Positions 9,191-18,616 are shown, numbered from the stretch's first letter. The stretch: DNA of 64,000 nt from an uncultured Pseudomonadota bacterium (GCA_949295085.1 CASFJS010000005.1:1-64000); one strand, 5' to 3'. The notes: a model not told the origin generated them from the sequence alone. Made by a program: numbers and translations.

Positions 9191-9239
9191 GCGTATTGAT
9201 AAGAGAAAACTGTTAACAAGACCGCTTAATGTTTGGGAT

Positions 9240-9551
9240 GTGCGCTTTCAAAAAGTTATTCCGGCGGTGTATAAATATGACGAGGCTTGTGAGATTTTGA
9301 GCACGTATGCCCATGTTTGTGATAGCTATTTTGCCGGTCTTAGCGATGAGGATATCTGTCTTGAGTTACAGCGCAAATTTTGCGAGGTTGAGTATAATAA
9401 ATATCGCCAAAAATACTGTCTCAAATATTCTAACTTGCTTTGCGATTGTTTAAGAAAGTGGGATCTGGCAGAAGAAATTAAACAAGAGCTTTTTGATAAT
9501 CCCAAGTATCGAGATGTTGTTCGTTGCTACAAGTTGTTTAGGAAAGCTTAA
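9240..9551 (+). CDS. Hypothetical protein, Cys/Tyr-rich and helical
   Basis: The 103-residue frame begins at a GTG with no good ribosome site. The frame stays open back to 9093 with coding-like composition (RIDKRKLLTRPLNVWD), so the real start may be upstream or the gene may be the 3' part of a frameshifted one. The product is predicted helical, with six cysteines and many tyrosines (CLKYSNLLCDCLRKW). No family is recognised. It lies between pth and ychF. Confidence 0.45.
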   Translation: MRFQKVIPAVYKYDEACEILSTYAHVCDSYFAGLSDEDICLELQRKFCEVEYNKYRQKYCLKYSNLLCDCLRKWDLAEEIKQELFDNPKYRDVVRCYKLFRKA

Positions 9552-9671
9552 ATCGGTTCGTAAGAAAAAATGAAAACCGCTTTTACGTTTTGCGTAAAGG
9601 CGGTTTTTGCGGTTGAAAAACGCGTAATTATCGTTTATAAGAAAAGCAAAATTAACAATATGGAGTCTGAA

Positions 9672-10781
9672 ATGGGGTTTAACTGCGGGATCGTCGGACT
9701 GCCCAATGTCGGCAAATCGACGTTGTTTAATGCTTTGACGCAAACAATCGCGGCACAGGCGGCGAATTTTCCGTTTTGTACGATTGAGCCGAATACAGGA
9801 CGTGTGGCGGTGCCTGATGAGCGCTTGCAAAAGCTTGCCGATATTGTTAAGCCCAAACAAATTGTGCCGACACAACTCGAGTTTGTGGATATTGCGGGGC
9901 TGGTCAAAGGCGCCTCCAAAGGCGAGGGGTTGGGCAATCAGTTTTTGGCCAATATTCGTGAGGTCGATGCCATTATTCATGTGTTGCGCTGTTTTGACGA
10001 TGACAATATTACCCATGTCGAGGGCTCGGTTGATCCGATACGCGATGCCGAGATTGTTGAAACAGAGCTGATGATTGCCGATTTGGAATCCTTGGAAAAA
10101 AGATTTGACCAAGCCCAGAAAAAAGCCAAAGGCGGTGATAAAGAGGCCGTTTTGAACGTGAGTGTGATGGCGCCGGTGATTGACGCCTTGAAATCAGGTA
10201 AGCCGGCCAGGGTCGCCAAGCCGGATGAGGCCAACAAAGACGCCTGCAAGGCTTATAAAATGCTGCAATTGCTGACCGCCAAGCCGGTGTTGTATGTTTG
10301 TAATGTTGACGAGAGCTCGGCAGCCACCGGCAATGCCTATTCGGAAAAAGTTTTTGCCAAAGCCAAAGCGGAAAATGCGCGGGCGGTAATTATCTCGGCA
10401 GCTATCGAATCGGAAGTGGCGCAGCTTGAAAACGAGGCGGAAAAGAAAGAGTTTTTGGCCGCGCTGGGTTTGGAAGAAACGGGGTTGTCCAAAATTATTC
10501 GCGCCGGATATGATTTGCTCGGTTTGCAAACCTATTTTACCGCCGGACCGAAAGAAGTGCGCGCCTGGACATTTGTTAAAGGTTCCAAGGCTCCGGTTTG
10601 CGCCGGAATCATCCATTCCGATTTTGAGCGCGGATTTATTCGCGCCGAAACCATATCGTACGATGATTTTATACGTCTCGGCGGTGAGCAAGCCTGCAAA
10701 GAGGCCGGCAAGATGCGTTCCGAGGGCAAAGAGTATATAGTGCAGGACGGTGATTTGTTAAACTTTTTATTCAATGTTTAA
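9672..10781 (+). CDS. ychF: Redox-regulated ATPase YchF (Obg-like)
   Basis: YchF/OLA1 is a conserved P-loop NTPase that binds ribosomes and prefers ATP. The 369-residue product starts [20 protein letters not shown] (P-loop), then has [33 protein letters not shown], the NVDE element that replaces the usual NKxD, and the C-terminal TGS-like domain ([26 protein letters not shown]). I chose ATG 9672 because GGAG lies six bases before it and this matches the family start; an ATG at 9660 is in frame. Its stop codon lies inside the left arm of a long palindrome. Confidence 0.96.
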   Translation: MGFNCGIVGLPNVGKSTLFNALTQTIAAQAANFPFCTIEPNTGRVAVPDERLQKLADIVKPKQIVPTQLEFVDIAGLVKGASKGEGLGNQFLANIREVDAIIHVLRCFDDDNITHVEGSVDPIRDAEIVETELMIADLESLEKRFDQAQKKAKGGDKEAVLNVSVMAPVIDALKSGKPARVAKPDEANKDACKAYKMLQLLTAKPVLYVCNVDESSAATGNAYSEKVFAKAKAENARAVIISAAIESEVAQLENEAEKKEFLAALGLEETGLSKIIRAGYDLLGLQTYFTAGPKEVRAWTFVKGSKAPVCAGIIHSDFERGFIRAETISYDDFIRLGGEQACKEAGKMRSEGKEYIVQDGDLLNFLFNV

Positions 10782-11062
10782 CGGGTTCCTGCTTGTATGT
10801 TTGCTCCTTGTGTACCTCTTAATTGTACACGGTGTCGCAAACATACGGCGCATTAACCTCGTTAAACATTGAATAAATAAAAAAGGAGGGTTCCTGGTTG
10901 TATGGTTGCTCCTTGTGTACCTCCTAATTGTACACGGTGTCGCAAACATACGGCGCATTAACCTCGTTAAACATTGAATAAATAAAAAAGGAGGGTTCCT
11001 ACTTGTATGTTTGCTCCTTGTGTACCTCTTAAAAAAAAGGTAGTTTCTGTTTGTATGTTTGC
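10763..11062 (+). repeat. Tandem 105-bp palindromic units overlapping the ychF stop
   Basis: Three units start at 10783, 10888 and 10993, exactly 105 bp apart; the third is truncated, and a fourth fragment follows at about 11044. Each full unit is an imperfect hairpin: TTGTATGTTTGC pairs with GCAAACATACGG, and TGTTTAACG with CGTTAAACA. The tip is CTTGTGTAC..GTACACGG with a CTCTTAATT loop (cores at 10807-10832 and 10912-10937). The outermost left arm of unit 1 is the last codons of ychF. The same core lies at 26.9 kb with unrelated arms. Confidence 0.8.
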
Positions 11063-11084
11063 CGGTAACTGGAGAATGTAAAAA

Positions 11085-11558
11085 ATGCGTTTAGCTTTGT
11101 TTCAACCGGATATTCCGCAAAACACCGGCACCTTGCTGCGGTTGGGAACGTGTTTGGATTTGGCCATAGATATCATCGAGCCCTGCGGTTTTGTGTTTAA
11201 TGACAAAGCCATGCGGCGTGCCGGTATGGATTATCTGGAGATGAGCAATTGTCGTCGGCATGACAGCTGGCAGGATTTTTTACGCTATCGGGCGGAACAC
11301 GGCGAAGAATACGGGCGGCTTGTGTTGATGACCACCAAAGGCAGTATTCCGTATACCGAATTTGAGTTTAGGCCAAATGATATTATCCTGATGGGACGCG
11401 AATCGGCCGGTGTGCCGGAAGAAATTCATCAAACGGCGGATGCGCGCATTGTGATACCGATGAATGAAAAAGCGCGCTCCATCAATATGGCGGTTTCGGC
11501 GGCGATGGCTGTCGGCGAGGCTTTGCGGCAGACAGGACAGTTTCCGACGACACGTTAA
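11085..11558 (+). CDS. trmL: tRNA (cytidine(34)-2'-O)-methyltransferase TrmL
   Basis: TrmL methylates the ribose of the wobble base in tRNA-Leu. The 157-residue protein is a minimal SPOUT methyltransferase: LFQPDIPQNTGTLLRL at the N-terminus, LMGRESAGVPEEIH (the AdoMet-binding trefoil knot loop) near residue 105, and IPMNEKARSINMAVSAAMAVGEALRQ at the end. Length is typical. It follows the palindromic array. Confidence 0.95.
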   Translation: MRLALFQPDIPQNTGTLLRLGTCLDLAIDIIEPCGFVFNDKAMRRAGMDYLEMSNCRRHDSWQDFLRYRAEHGEEYGRLVLMTTKGSIPYTEFEFRPNDIILMGRESAGVPEEIHQTADARIVIPMNEKARSINMAVSAAMAVGEALRQTGQFPTTR

Positions 11559-11575
11559 CTTTATACAAAAACGGC

Positions 11576-11603
11576 TTGACGTTTTGTCTAATCGTGTTAT
11601 GCT
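11576..11603 (+). promoter_or_regulatory. Predicted sigma-70 promoter upstream of 11701
   Basis: TTGACG (11576-11581), a 16-base spacer and TATGCT (11598-11603). The -10 is the same hexamer as in the CRISPR repeats of this window. Confidence 0.45.
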
Positions 11604-11700
11604 TCCTTTCACTTAAAAATTATGAAAATATTATTGGGTCAGGTTTCAGGCACGCAAAGATGCTCTTTTTAGGCTCGATGTCATTAAAAAAATTTATCCT

Positions 11701-12387
11701 ATGGCACAACAGTACAATTGGCGGAATGGTCTGTTTCCGTCGATTCATCCCAACTATTGGTTGGGCGGTGAAAAAAGCAAAATTAACAATCTTTCGTCGT
11801 CAGACGGCGTTTTTATGTCACGGGCGCAAAAGATTGAAGATGCGGAGACGCATTTTGCCCGCGCTTATGAAGCAGAAAACGGGCGTGTGCTGCCGAAAGA
11901 GGCTTGCGGGCTGGTTTGTATCCAACTCGGAATGTATCCGTTCGGACGCGAGATTTATCTCAACCCGACATTGCAGTCCAAATGCGCCAAAATGGCTATG
12001 GATATGGATCGCCCGGTTCGCAGAGAGTATGTTTTTGTTTCGCGCAGTTATTATCTGCAAGACGGAAAAATCGAACCTCTGCTTGATGCAACAGCAGTGC
12101 TTTATGCGCGGTCGTGTGCAAAGGTTGCCGTAAAACTCAGAGAAAAAATGCAATGGTGCGTTTTTGAGGATCTCGGCAATCTGCGAATTAAGACCGGCGA
12201 TGATTTTTACCCGTATTGGGTTTGGCGGGTCGGCTCAGAAAGAAACAGGCAGTATCTTTTGATGAGCGTGATGAACGGCGGTATATTTTTGTTGGACAAA
12301 CTGCCGGAGCAGAAACCGTGTGAGGAAAGATTCTGGATAGGACCGATTGCTTTCCTGCACGACAATGATGCCTGGAGGCGTTGTTAG
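11701..12387 (+). CDS. Hypothetical cytoplasmic protein
   Basis: The 228-residue product has no signal peptide or membrane helix. It begins MAQQYNWRNGLFPS and contains several conserved-looking patches (EACGLVCIQLGMYPFGREIYL, YVFVSRSYYLQDGKIEPLLDATAVL, FYPYWVWRVG). I do not recognise it. An alternative start at the ATG in VFMSRAQK (about 11815) cannot be excluded, as neither has a clear ribosome site. It appears monocistronic: promoter upstream, terminator downstream. Confidence 0.6.
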   Translation: MAQQYNWRNGLFPSIHPNYWLGGEKSKINNLSSSDGVFMSRAQKIEDAETHFARAYEAENGRVLPKEACGLVCIQLGMYPFGREIYLNPTLQSKCAKMAMDMDRPVRREYVFVSRSYYLQDGKIEPLLDATAVLYARSCAKVAVKLREKMQWCVFEDLGNLRIKTGDDFYPYWVWRVGSERNRQYLLMSVMNGGIFLLDKLPEQKPCEERFWIGPIAFLHDNDAWRRC

Positions 12388-12397
12388 GAAGAGAATT

Positions 12398-12442
12398 TAA
12401 CACCGGTTTGCCTTGAGAAAGGCTGCCGGTGTTCTGCTTTTT
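12398..12442 (+). terminator. Intrinsic terminator after the 11701 gene
   Basis: AACACCGG (12399-12406) pairs with CCGGTGTT (12425-12432), with an inner GCC/GGC pair, followed by CTGCTTTTT. Confidence 0.65.
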
Positions 12443-12666
12443 AAATATTGACTAAAGTTGAGGGTGTAAAGCTTCGGACAAACGATTATCTGGGAAACAG
12501 AAACTTTGGTTTCAATAATATAAAAAATAGTTTTATAACCGAATTGTTAACTTTTTTGCGTTATAGTTATTTTTGTTATTGAAAATTAAGTTTTTATTGC
12601 TTAAGTTAAAACTGTATTAGTTGTTATGCAACTATAGCAAATTAAAACCCATATGGAGATTATGAT

Positions 12667-13125
12667 ATGAAAAAGCTTTTAAGTATGTTTTGCGCTGTGT
12701 TGGCGTTGTCGGCTTGTTCGACGATGAGCGAAAGCTCTTTGTTCGGCGGCAGCGAATGCGAATCCAAGATGGCTCGTGACTTTATGGAAAATGCCGAAGA
12801 CAGAGTTTTCTTTGCTTTTGACAGCTCTGCTATTTCGTTGGATTCGGCCGAGGTTTTGGATACTCAGGTTAAATGGTTGAAGAAACATGAAGAAGTTAAA
12901 GTCATCGTTCAGGGTTACTGCGATGAGAGAGGCACCAGAGAATACAACCTGGCTTTGGGTGAAAGACGTGCCAACGCCGTTAGACAGTACTTGGTTTCCA
13001 AAGGTATTGCCGCCAACCGGATTTCCATCATTTCGTATGGTAAAGAAAGACCGGCCGTTTTAGGCAGCAACGAAGCTGCCTGGGCTCAGAACCGTCGTGC
13101 CGTTACGGTTGTTGCCGGAAACTAA
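12667..13125 (+). CDS. pal: Peptidoglycan-associated lipoprotein Pal
   Basis: Pal is the outer-membrane lipoprotein of the Tol-Pal complex, which tethers the outer membrane to peptidoglycan and helps constriction. The 152-residue product has a lipoprotein signal with lipobox LSAC (Cys17), a short linker, and an OmpA-like domain from about residue 45 with VFFAFDSSAISLDS, GYCDERGTREYNLALGERRA and ISYGKERPA motifs. The ATG follows TGGAGATT. tolB, its usual upstream neighbour, is absent; cpoB follows. Confidence 0.95.
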   Translation: MKKLLSMFCAVLALSACSTMSESSLFGGSECESKMARDFMENAEDRVFFAFDSSAISLDSAEVLDTQVKWLKKHEEVKVIVQGYCDERGTREYNLALGERRANAVRQYLVSKGIAANRISIISYGKERPAVLGSNEAAWAQNRRAVTVVAGN

Positions 13126-13147
13126 TCTGATAACAGGTTAATTTAAG

Positions 13148-13187
13148 ATATGCCTCCGCCTGTCGGTTGGGGGCATATTTTTTTGCG
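13148..13187 (+). terminator. Intrinsic terminator after pal
   Basis: ATATGCCTCC pairs with GGGGGCATAT around an 11-base loop, followed by seven T residues. It may reduce transcription into cpoB. Confidence 0.7.
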
Positions 13188-13255
13188 CTTGTGCTTTCAT
13201 GGCTTTTGTTTTAAATTAACGAAAGATAAAAGCAATTTAGATAACGGAGTGTTTG

Positions 13256-14098
13256 ATGATGAGACAATCGGTTTGTTTTTTGACGGGAGCATTATTGCTG
13301 GCGGCAGCGCCGGCGTGGGCAGTATCGGACAATGCTTTGCAACGGCAGATTGATGCTCTGCGCGAAGATATGCAGGTGATGCAGCGGCAGATGTATCGCA
13401 GCCAAGGCGGTGAGGCCGGTGAGAATATTACCGTTAGGGTCAGCAACATGGATGAAAATTTGCGCGATCTTATCGGTCGGGCGGATATGCTTGAACATCA
13501 ACTCAAAACTCTGGATGAAAAAATTAATATGATTAATAAGGATATGGATGTCCGCTTGAAAATGATTGAGGGCAAACCGATTGAAAGCGGCGGTATGAGC
13601 AAACAAGCGCCGGTCAAAAAATTTGATGCGCCGGTAGCCAAGGATGCGCCGGCCTCAATTATCGGCGGCGCGATTGAAAAGGGAAGCGATTTGCCGGAGG
13701 TTAAAACCAAAACGGCCGAGCAGATTTATCAAGAGGGATTGGACGCCATCAACAGCGGCAAAAACGATGAAGCGGCGGCCAAGTTTAATATCGTTTTGAC
13801 CAAATTTCCCGATCATAAGCTGGCGGCCAATGCACAATATTGGCTGGGCGAATCTTATTATGGCAAAAAGGATTATGCCAAGGCGGCGGTCGCTTTTGCC
13901 AAGGGTTATGAAAAATATAAAGACAGCAATAAGGGTGCCGATAATATCTTGAAGCTCGGTATGTCGATGCAGATGCTCGGCAAAACGGAAGAGGCCTGCA
14001 CGGCGTTTGTTAATCTGCCGAAAGAATTTCCTAAGGCGCCGGACAACCTTAAGAACAAAGCGGCACAATTAGCCGCCGAATTGAAGTGTAAACAGTAG
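13256..14098 (+). CDS. cpoB: Cell division coordinator CpoB (YbgF)
   Basis: CpoB is a periplasmic Tol-Pal partner that coordinates peptidoglycan synthesis with outer-membrane constriction. The 280-residue product has a signal peptide (about 1-22, ending APAWA), a coiled-coil segment (about 25-105, with LQRQIDALREDMQVMQRQM), a Pro/Ala linker, and C-terminal TPR repeats (about 155-275, AEQIYQEGLDAINSGKNDEAAAKF and NAQYWLGESYYGKKDYAKAA). I chose ATG 13256, six bases after GGAG; a TTG and another ATG flank it. Confidence 0.9.
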   Translation: MMRQSVCFLTGALLLAAAPAWAVSDNALQRQIDALREDMQVMQRQMYRSQGGEAGENITVRVSNMDENLRDLIGRADMLEHQLKTLDEKINMINKDMDVRLKMIEGKPIESGGMSKQAPVKKFDAPVAKDAPASIIGGAIEKGSDLPEVKTKTAEQIYQEGLDAINSGKNDEAAAKFNIVLTKFPDHKLAANAQYWLGESYYGKKDYAKAAVAFAKGYEKYKDSNKGADNILKLGMSMQMLGKTEEACTAFVNLPKEFPKAPDNLKNKAAQLAAELKCKQ

Positions 14099-14100
14099 GG

Positions 14101-15171
14101 ATGCGTGAATTTATTGCAAAATATCATCTGAAAGGGAAAACGGTTGCCGCGGCGGTTTCCGGCGGGGCGGATTCTTTGGCGCTGGCCTTAAGGCTTAAAG
14201 AGGCCGGTTGCAAGGTGGTGGCGTTGACGGTTGACCATGGGTTGCGCCAAGAATCAGGGGCAGAAGCAGCTTATGTCGGTGAGCTGATGAAAAACAATGA
14301 TATTCTGATGAAAAACAATGATATTGAACATCATATTTTGGTGTGGAATGCGCCAAAGCCGCAAAACGGTATCGAAGAAGCCGCCCGACAGGCCCGGTAT
14401 CGGTTGATGTTGGAATTTTGCCGGCAGCGGGGAATTAAATTTTTGGCAACCGGACATCATCGGCGCGATCAGGCAGAAACTTTTTTGTTGCGGCTGCAGC
14501 GCGGCAGCGGTGTTTTTGGGTTGAGCGCAATGTTGCCGATAAGTTACCGCGACGGGATTGCCCTTATCCGGCCACAGCTTAACGAGGCACCGGAAGATTT
14601 GCGCGACTACTTGCGGCGGCGCCATATTCGCTGGGTTGAAGATCCGATGAATCAGGATGATGATTTTGCGCGGGTTAAAATCCGCCGTTTTTTGCCGCAG
14701 CTGGCGGAAATCGGTCTGGATGAAAAACGGTTGGCGGATACGGCAGCCATCCTTTGCCGGACACGCTTGTTTATTCAGGAGCTGGCGGATAAATTTGTGG
14801 CGACATCGGTGCGTTTTTGGGCTGACGCGGCGGCCAGTCTGTCGTACAGAAAATTAACGGATTTGCACGAAGAGGTCGCGCGGCCGGTGTTGGGACAATT
14901 GATAAACAGAATCGGCGGTGGCGATTATCCGCCGGAAGCGGATGAGGTTCGGCGTATTTTGACGGAAGGTGATGATTTTAGGGGTTGCACTTTGGGCGGC
15001 TGTGAGTTATTTATAGCGGCGAAACGTTTGTGGATTGTGCCGCAAGATAAAAAAAACCGCCTGATGAGCAAGGCGGAATGGGAAAGTTTTGCGGCGGTAC
15101 ATCCCGAGTATCGCAACACCGGGTTACCATATAAAGTACGGCGGGCTCTAAAAGAAAAATTGAAAGACTAA
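14101..15171 (+). CDS. tilS: tRNA(Ile)-lysidine synthase TilS
   Basis: TilS attaches lysine to C34 of the CAU-anticodon tRNA-Ile so that it reads AUA. The 356-residue product has the N-type ATP pyrophosphatase loop VSGGADSLAL (about 19-28), the TVDHGLR strand, TGHHRRDQAETFLLRLQRGSG and the C-terminal substrate domain, which is shorter than in E. coli. A 21-bp in-frame tandem duplication at 14284-14325 gives LMKNNDI twice in the loop after YVGELMKNN. It starts 2 bases after the cpoB stop. Confidence 0.92.
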   Translation: MREFIAKYHLKGKTVAAAVSGGADSLALALRLKEAGCKVVALTVDHGLRQESGAEAAYVGELMKNNDILMKNNDIEHHILVWNAPKPQNGIEEAARQARYRLMLEFCRQRGIKFLATGHHRRDQAETFLLRLQRGSGVFGLSAMLPISYRDGIALIRPQLNEAPEDLRDYLRRRHIRWVEDPMNQDDDFARVKIRRFLPQLAEIGLDEKRLADTAAILCRTRLFIQELADKFVATSVRFWADAAASLSYRKLTDLHEEVARPVLGQLINRIGGGDYPPEADEVRRILTEGDDFRGCTLGGCELFIAAKRLWIVPQDKKNRLMSKAEWESFAAVHPEYRNTGLPYKVRRALKEKLKD

Positions 15172-15172
15172 G

Positions 15173-15649
15173 ATGGCAAAAGCAAAGAAAAAATCAGATT
15201 TTATTTCGAGCGGTCTGGTGGCGCAAAACCGGCGGGCTCATTTTGATTATCTGATTGAGGAAAAATTTGTGGCCGGTTTGCAGCTTTTGGGAACCGAAGT
15301 TAAGTCGCTGCGGCTGGGGCATGCCAATATTAATGACGCTTTCGGGGTGGAGCATGACGGCGAGATTTTTATGGCTAATATGTTTATTGCCGAATATGCC
15401 AACAAGGGTTATAGTTCGCATGCCGAAAAACGCGAACGCAAATTGCTGTTGAAGAAAAAAGAGATTATCGACATTATCAACGCGCTGGCGCGTAAAGGTG
15501 CGACATTGGTGGCGCTGCGGTTGTTTTTTGATAACCGCGGGCGGGCGAAGCTGGAGGTCGGGCTTGGTCGCGGCAAAAAGAATTATGATAAACGAGAGTC
15601 TATTAAGAATCGCGAGCTCGACAGAAAAATCCGGCTCAAGGATTTCTAG
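15173..15649 (+). CDS. smpB: SsrA-binding protein SmpB
   Basis: SmpB binds tmRNA and is needed for rescue of stalled ribosomes. The 158-residue product has the expected QNRRAHFDYLIEEKFVAGLQLLGTEVKSLR opening region, the oligonucleotide-binding barrel with the FIAEYANKG strand, RERKLLLKKKEI, and the basic C-terminal tail KNYDKRESIKNRELDRKIRLK. It directly follows tilS. The tmRNA gene itself is not in the window. Confidence 0.96.
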   Translation: MAKAKKKSDFISSGLVAQNRRAHFDYLIEEKFVAGLQLLGTEVKSLRLGHANINDAFGVEHDGEIFMANMFIAEYANKGYSSHAEKRERKLLLKKKEIIDIINALARKGATLVALRLFFDNRGRAKLEVGLGRGKKNYDKRESIKNRELDRKIRLKDF

Positions 15650-16237
15650 AGCCGTTGTGAAATGACGGCAGAACTTAAACTCTGTTACTGCTTCTTTTGG
15701 GGCATTTGTTCAATTTAACCCCGTCATGTCGCTTCAAGAGGTATTTCTCTTATTTAAACTGTCATGCCGCTAAGGCAGGCATTCCTGCCTTGGCTCAGGC
15801 ATCTTCAACTGTTTTTAATATAAGCGGAAGATTCCTGATCCTCGGCCAAAGGCCTCGGAGGAATGACAGTTTTTTCCTCACTCCGTTCAGGTGATGACAG
15901 TTTAAATTTTACGGTCATCCTGAGCGCCCTTTATTGTCATCCTGAGCGCAGCGAAGGATCTCTTTCTTACCGTCATGTTGAGCGTAAGCGAAACATCTCT
16001 TTAAGTATGGATTCTTCGTCGCTCTCGCTCCTCAGAATGACAGGAAAAGAAGCGCTCCTCAGAATGACAGAAAAAGAAGTACTCCTCAGAATGACAGGAA
16101 AAAAGAAAAGCAGAAGATGCCTGAGCCTTGCCAAGAATGCTTGGCCAAAGGCGGGGTGACAGGTCTATTCGCAGGTATGATGTTGTCGGGCTGAGGGCGC
16201 GGTGTGTCGGGCTAGCCGGCAAGCTGCGTGAAATCTT
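15650..16237. repeat. Intergenic repeat-rich region, no gene
   Basis: This 588-bp gap holds several copies of a dispersed repeat: GTCATGCCGC, GTCATCCTGAGCG and GTCATGTTGAGCG on the + strand, with inverted CTCAGAATGACAG. There is also a 27-bp unit repeated three times (CTCCTCAGAATGACAG at 16028, 16055 and 16082). A 98-codon open frame through it reads as the well-known spurious CHPERSEG...LRMT translation of such repeats, so I do not call a gene. Confidence 0.7.
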
Positions 16238-16933
16238 TTAGCGTTGAGGCTTCAAGATACGGGTTGCAACGTTTTTCTTCGCCCAACCCAAAGTTACCGG
16301 CGCAACCGGTAATCCTTCGGCCAGGCGTCGGCGTGCGCGATCGAGATAATTTTTGATATCGTCATTGCCATGATTGTATTGAAAAGCAAACATTGCGCCG
16401 CCGGAAGTGTATTCGTGTCCGGGGTAGAATAAAACATCGTCCGGCAGGGCTTTAATCTTGTTCAGAGCGGCAAACATCTGTTCCGGCGTGCCCTCAAAAA
16501 TGCCGCCGACGCAAAGGTTAAACAAGGTGTCTCCGGTGAATAAAATTTTATCGTTTTTGAAATAATACAAAATATGACCGATGGTGTGCGCGGAAACATC
16601 AATTATTTCGGCCCGGGCTCGGCCAAGATTAAAAATCTCGCCGGGGGTCAGACAAATATCGGCGCCGATGATACGTCCGGCATCAGCCACATTGCAAACA
16701 ATTCGGGCAGCATATTTTTCTTTTAGTTCCAAATTGCCGTCGACATGGTCAAAATGATGATGTGTGTTGAGAATAAACTGCGGGGTTATGTTTTGTTCGG
16801 TGCACTTGTCAATAACCGGCGCCGCCTCGGAAGGGTCAATCACTGCGGCGGTTTTGGTTGTCTCGTCAACAATGATATAGGCATAGTTATCCATATAGCC
16901 GGCACGGCACAAAACGGGGTAAACCTGCAACAT
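16238..16933 (-). CDS. gloB: MBL-fold hydrolase, glyoxalase II-like
   Basis: The family hydrolyses S-lactoylglutathione or related thioesters. The 231-residue product has the metallo-beta-lactamase signature THHHFDHVDGN (about residues 58-68), the second metal ligands around HTIGHILYYF, TGDTLFNLCVGGIFEGTPEQM and the PGHEYT motif. Those features match GloB, although a sulfur dioxygenase or other MBL thioesterase is possible. Its start abuts the stop of the upstream HD-GYP gene, so the two are translationally linked. Confidence 0.82.
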   Translation of the reverse strand: MLQVYPVLCRAGYMDNYAYIIVDETTKTAAVIDPSEAAPVIDKCTEQNITPQFILNTHHHFDHVDGNLELKEKYAARIVCNVADAGRIIGADICLTPGEIFNLGRARAEIIDVSAHTIGHILYYFKNDKILFTGDTLFNLCVGGIFEGTPEQMFAALNKIKALPDDVLFYPGHEYTSGGAMFAFQYNHGNDDIKNYLDRARRRLAEGLPVAPVTLGWAKKNVATRILKPQR

Positions 16934-18616
16934 TTATAAAAACTCCTCGGGATTAATGTCGTCAATTTGTTCTTTGTCGATGTATTCTTTGGCGTAGTCC
17001 ATATAAACACCGCTTTTGATAAATAATTCGTATAAGTCAGGGTCAAGATGACCGCTGTTTTTCATATCGCGCATGATGGTTAAAACCTCGGATAATTTTT
17101 TGGGCTCTTTATAAGGCCGGTCGCGAGCGGTTAAGGCCTCATAAACATCGGCTATGGCCATAATCTTGGCCGGAACGGACATCTGATCGCCGGTGAGGCC
17201 GTTGGGGTAGCCTTTGCCGTCAATCCGTTCGTGGTGGGCACCGGCATATTCGACAATATTGGCAAGCTCAGGCGGAAAGGGCAGATTTTTGAGCATATTG
17301 ATGGTGGTGACAATATGTTCGTTAATTTTTTCGCGCTCGGCTTTGTTGATGGTGCCCTGGCGAATTTTGAGGTTGACTAATTCGCCTTGATTATAAGGGC
17401 CGGACAATTGCTCCGGACGGTCTTGCAACAGATGTTCAACCTCCGGCTTGGTATAGGTCGACGGGGTGTTTATGAGCTTCTTTTCGCCCCAAGACAATCC
17501 GACCATTCGATTGAAATAACGCATGAAAGTGTGCTCGGCAATTTTGTCAAGACGCTTGATGTCGTCATCAGTCAGCGGGGTGTCGCCGATATTACAGCGG
17601 CCGATAAACTCAAAGTCGTCGGTCAGTTGTTTGACGGCGGCTACAAATTCGGCTTGCAGGTTTTCCTGAGTATCAATATTATTCAGGCGCTTTTGCAGAT
17701 ATTCAATATGCGCGTCGCGGCGCAAAATCTCAAAACGATTGCGGATTTCATGAATTCGGTTGTTGATGGTTTCAAGCTTGGCCGATTTGTCAATGATATA
17801 TTCGGGCGTAATGATTTTGCCACAATCATGCAGCCAGGAGGCAATGTGAAGCGCGTACCAGTCGTCATCCGACATTTCAAAATTTTTGAACGGGCCTTCG
17901 GTTTCCTGTACGGCGGCAGAAGCCAGCATTCGGGTAATAATCGGAACTTTTTGGCAATGGAGCCCGGTGTAGGGTGATTTGGAATCAATAGCTTTTGCCA
18001 AAACATCAACAAAAGATTCCAAAAGCTGAGTATAAGATTCCGACAATTGCTTGCGCTCAAGCGCCAGAGCTGCCATTTGGCAAACGGCAATCATTTTTTC
18101 TTGATCATCAGCCGTAAAACTAATGATCTTACCCTTGGGGTCACGGGCGTTGATAAATTGGACAACGGCAATGATATTATGCTTGCTGTTGAAAAGCGGA
18201 AATATTAAAGATGATACGGTTGTGTAGTTATTTGCCTCGTCAAATTCTTTGAGGGAAGAAACATCGAGGCTGGGTTCGTTGAAAATATTTGACGAATTGA
18301 TAATCTCTTTGTTGACGGCGCAGGCTTCGGCAGGGCGTTTGTTTTGTTTGTTTTTGATGTCCGGCAAATAAACCGACGGAAACAAGGCCATATTGGAAGT
18401 TCCGGATATAGATGTATTGAGACTGTTGACGTGGCTGTAGATCAAATTCATAAAACGGGTTGGGGTGATGTGAAAGAAAAAACAACCGTCGGCATCGGCA
18501 ATGCGCGAGGCTGCCTCAACAGCCAGAGCAACAATCTCGGCAGGATCACACCCGTCGGACATTTTGCCGGACAAAGTTATCATGTCTTGCAAGAGTATGT
18601 CGTTTAGATTTGCCAC
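16934..18616 (-). CDS. GAF / HD-GYP domain phosphodiesterase-like protein
   Basis: The 560-residue product has an N-terminal GAF-like sensor domain (about 20-190), a linker helix (about 190-205), and an HD-GYP domain. This shows HDCGK near residue 257, and further on the HHERIDGKGYPNGL signature followed by ADVYEALTARDRPYK. HD-GYP enzymes degrade cyclic di-GMP; an insertion of about 120 residues between HD and GYP parts is notable and makes activity less certain. The start is a GTG. It is followed directly by the glyoxalase II-like gene. Confidence 0.85.
   Translation of the reverse strand: MANLNDILLQDMITLSGKMSDGCDPAEIVALAVEAASRIADADGCFFFHITPTRFMNLIYSHVNSLNTSISGTSNMALFPSVYLPDIKNKQNKRPAEACAVNKEIINSSNIFNEPSLDVSSLKEFDEANNYTTVSSLIFPLFNSKHNIIAVVQFINARDPKGKIISFTADDQEKMIAVCQMAALALERKQLSESYTQLLESFVDVLAKAIDSKSPYTGLHCQKVPIITRMLASAAVQETEGPFKNFEMSDDDWYALHIASWLHDCGKIITPEYIIDKSAKLETINNRIHEIRNRFEILRRDAHIEYLQKRLNNIDTQENLQAEFVAAVKQLTDDFEFIGRCNIGDTPLTDDDIKRLDKIAEHTFMRYFNRMVGLSWGEKKLINTPSTYTKPEVEHLLQDRPEQLSGPYNQGELVNLKIRQGTINKAEREKINEHIVTTINMLKNLPFPPELANIVEYAGAHHERIDGKGYPNGLTGDQMSVPAKIMAIADVYEALTARDRPYKEPKKLSEVLTIMRDMKNSGHLDPDLYELFIKSGVYMDYAKEYIDKEQIDDINPEEFL

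Noticed and set aside
10767-10958. Minus-strand ORF with repeated CTI.RYTR segments
   Set aside because: It is the translation of the palindromic array and appears similarly at 26.9 kb; composition and repetition argue against coding.
11576-12133. Alternative 185-codon ORF overlapping the 11701 gene
   Set aside because: It runs out of frame with the longer 228-residue gene and has unlikely composition; it also begins within the predicted promoter.
15863-16159. A 98-codon ORF in the smpB-gloB gap
   Set aside because: It reads CHPERSEG and repeated LRMT, the known spurious translation of dispersed intergenic repeats, and has no ribosome site.
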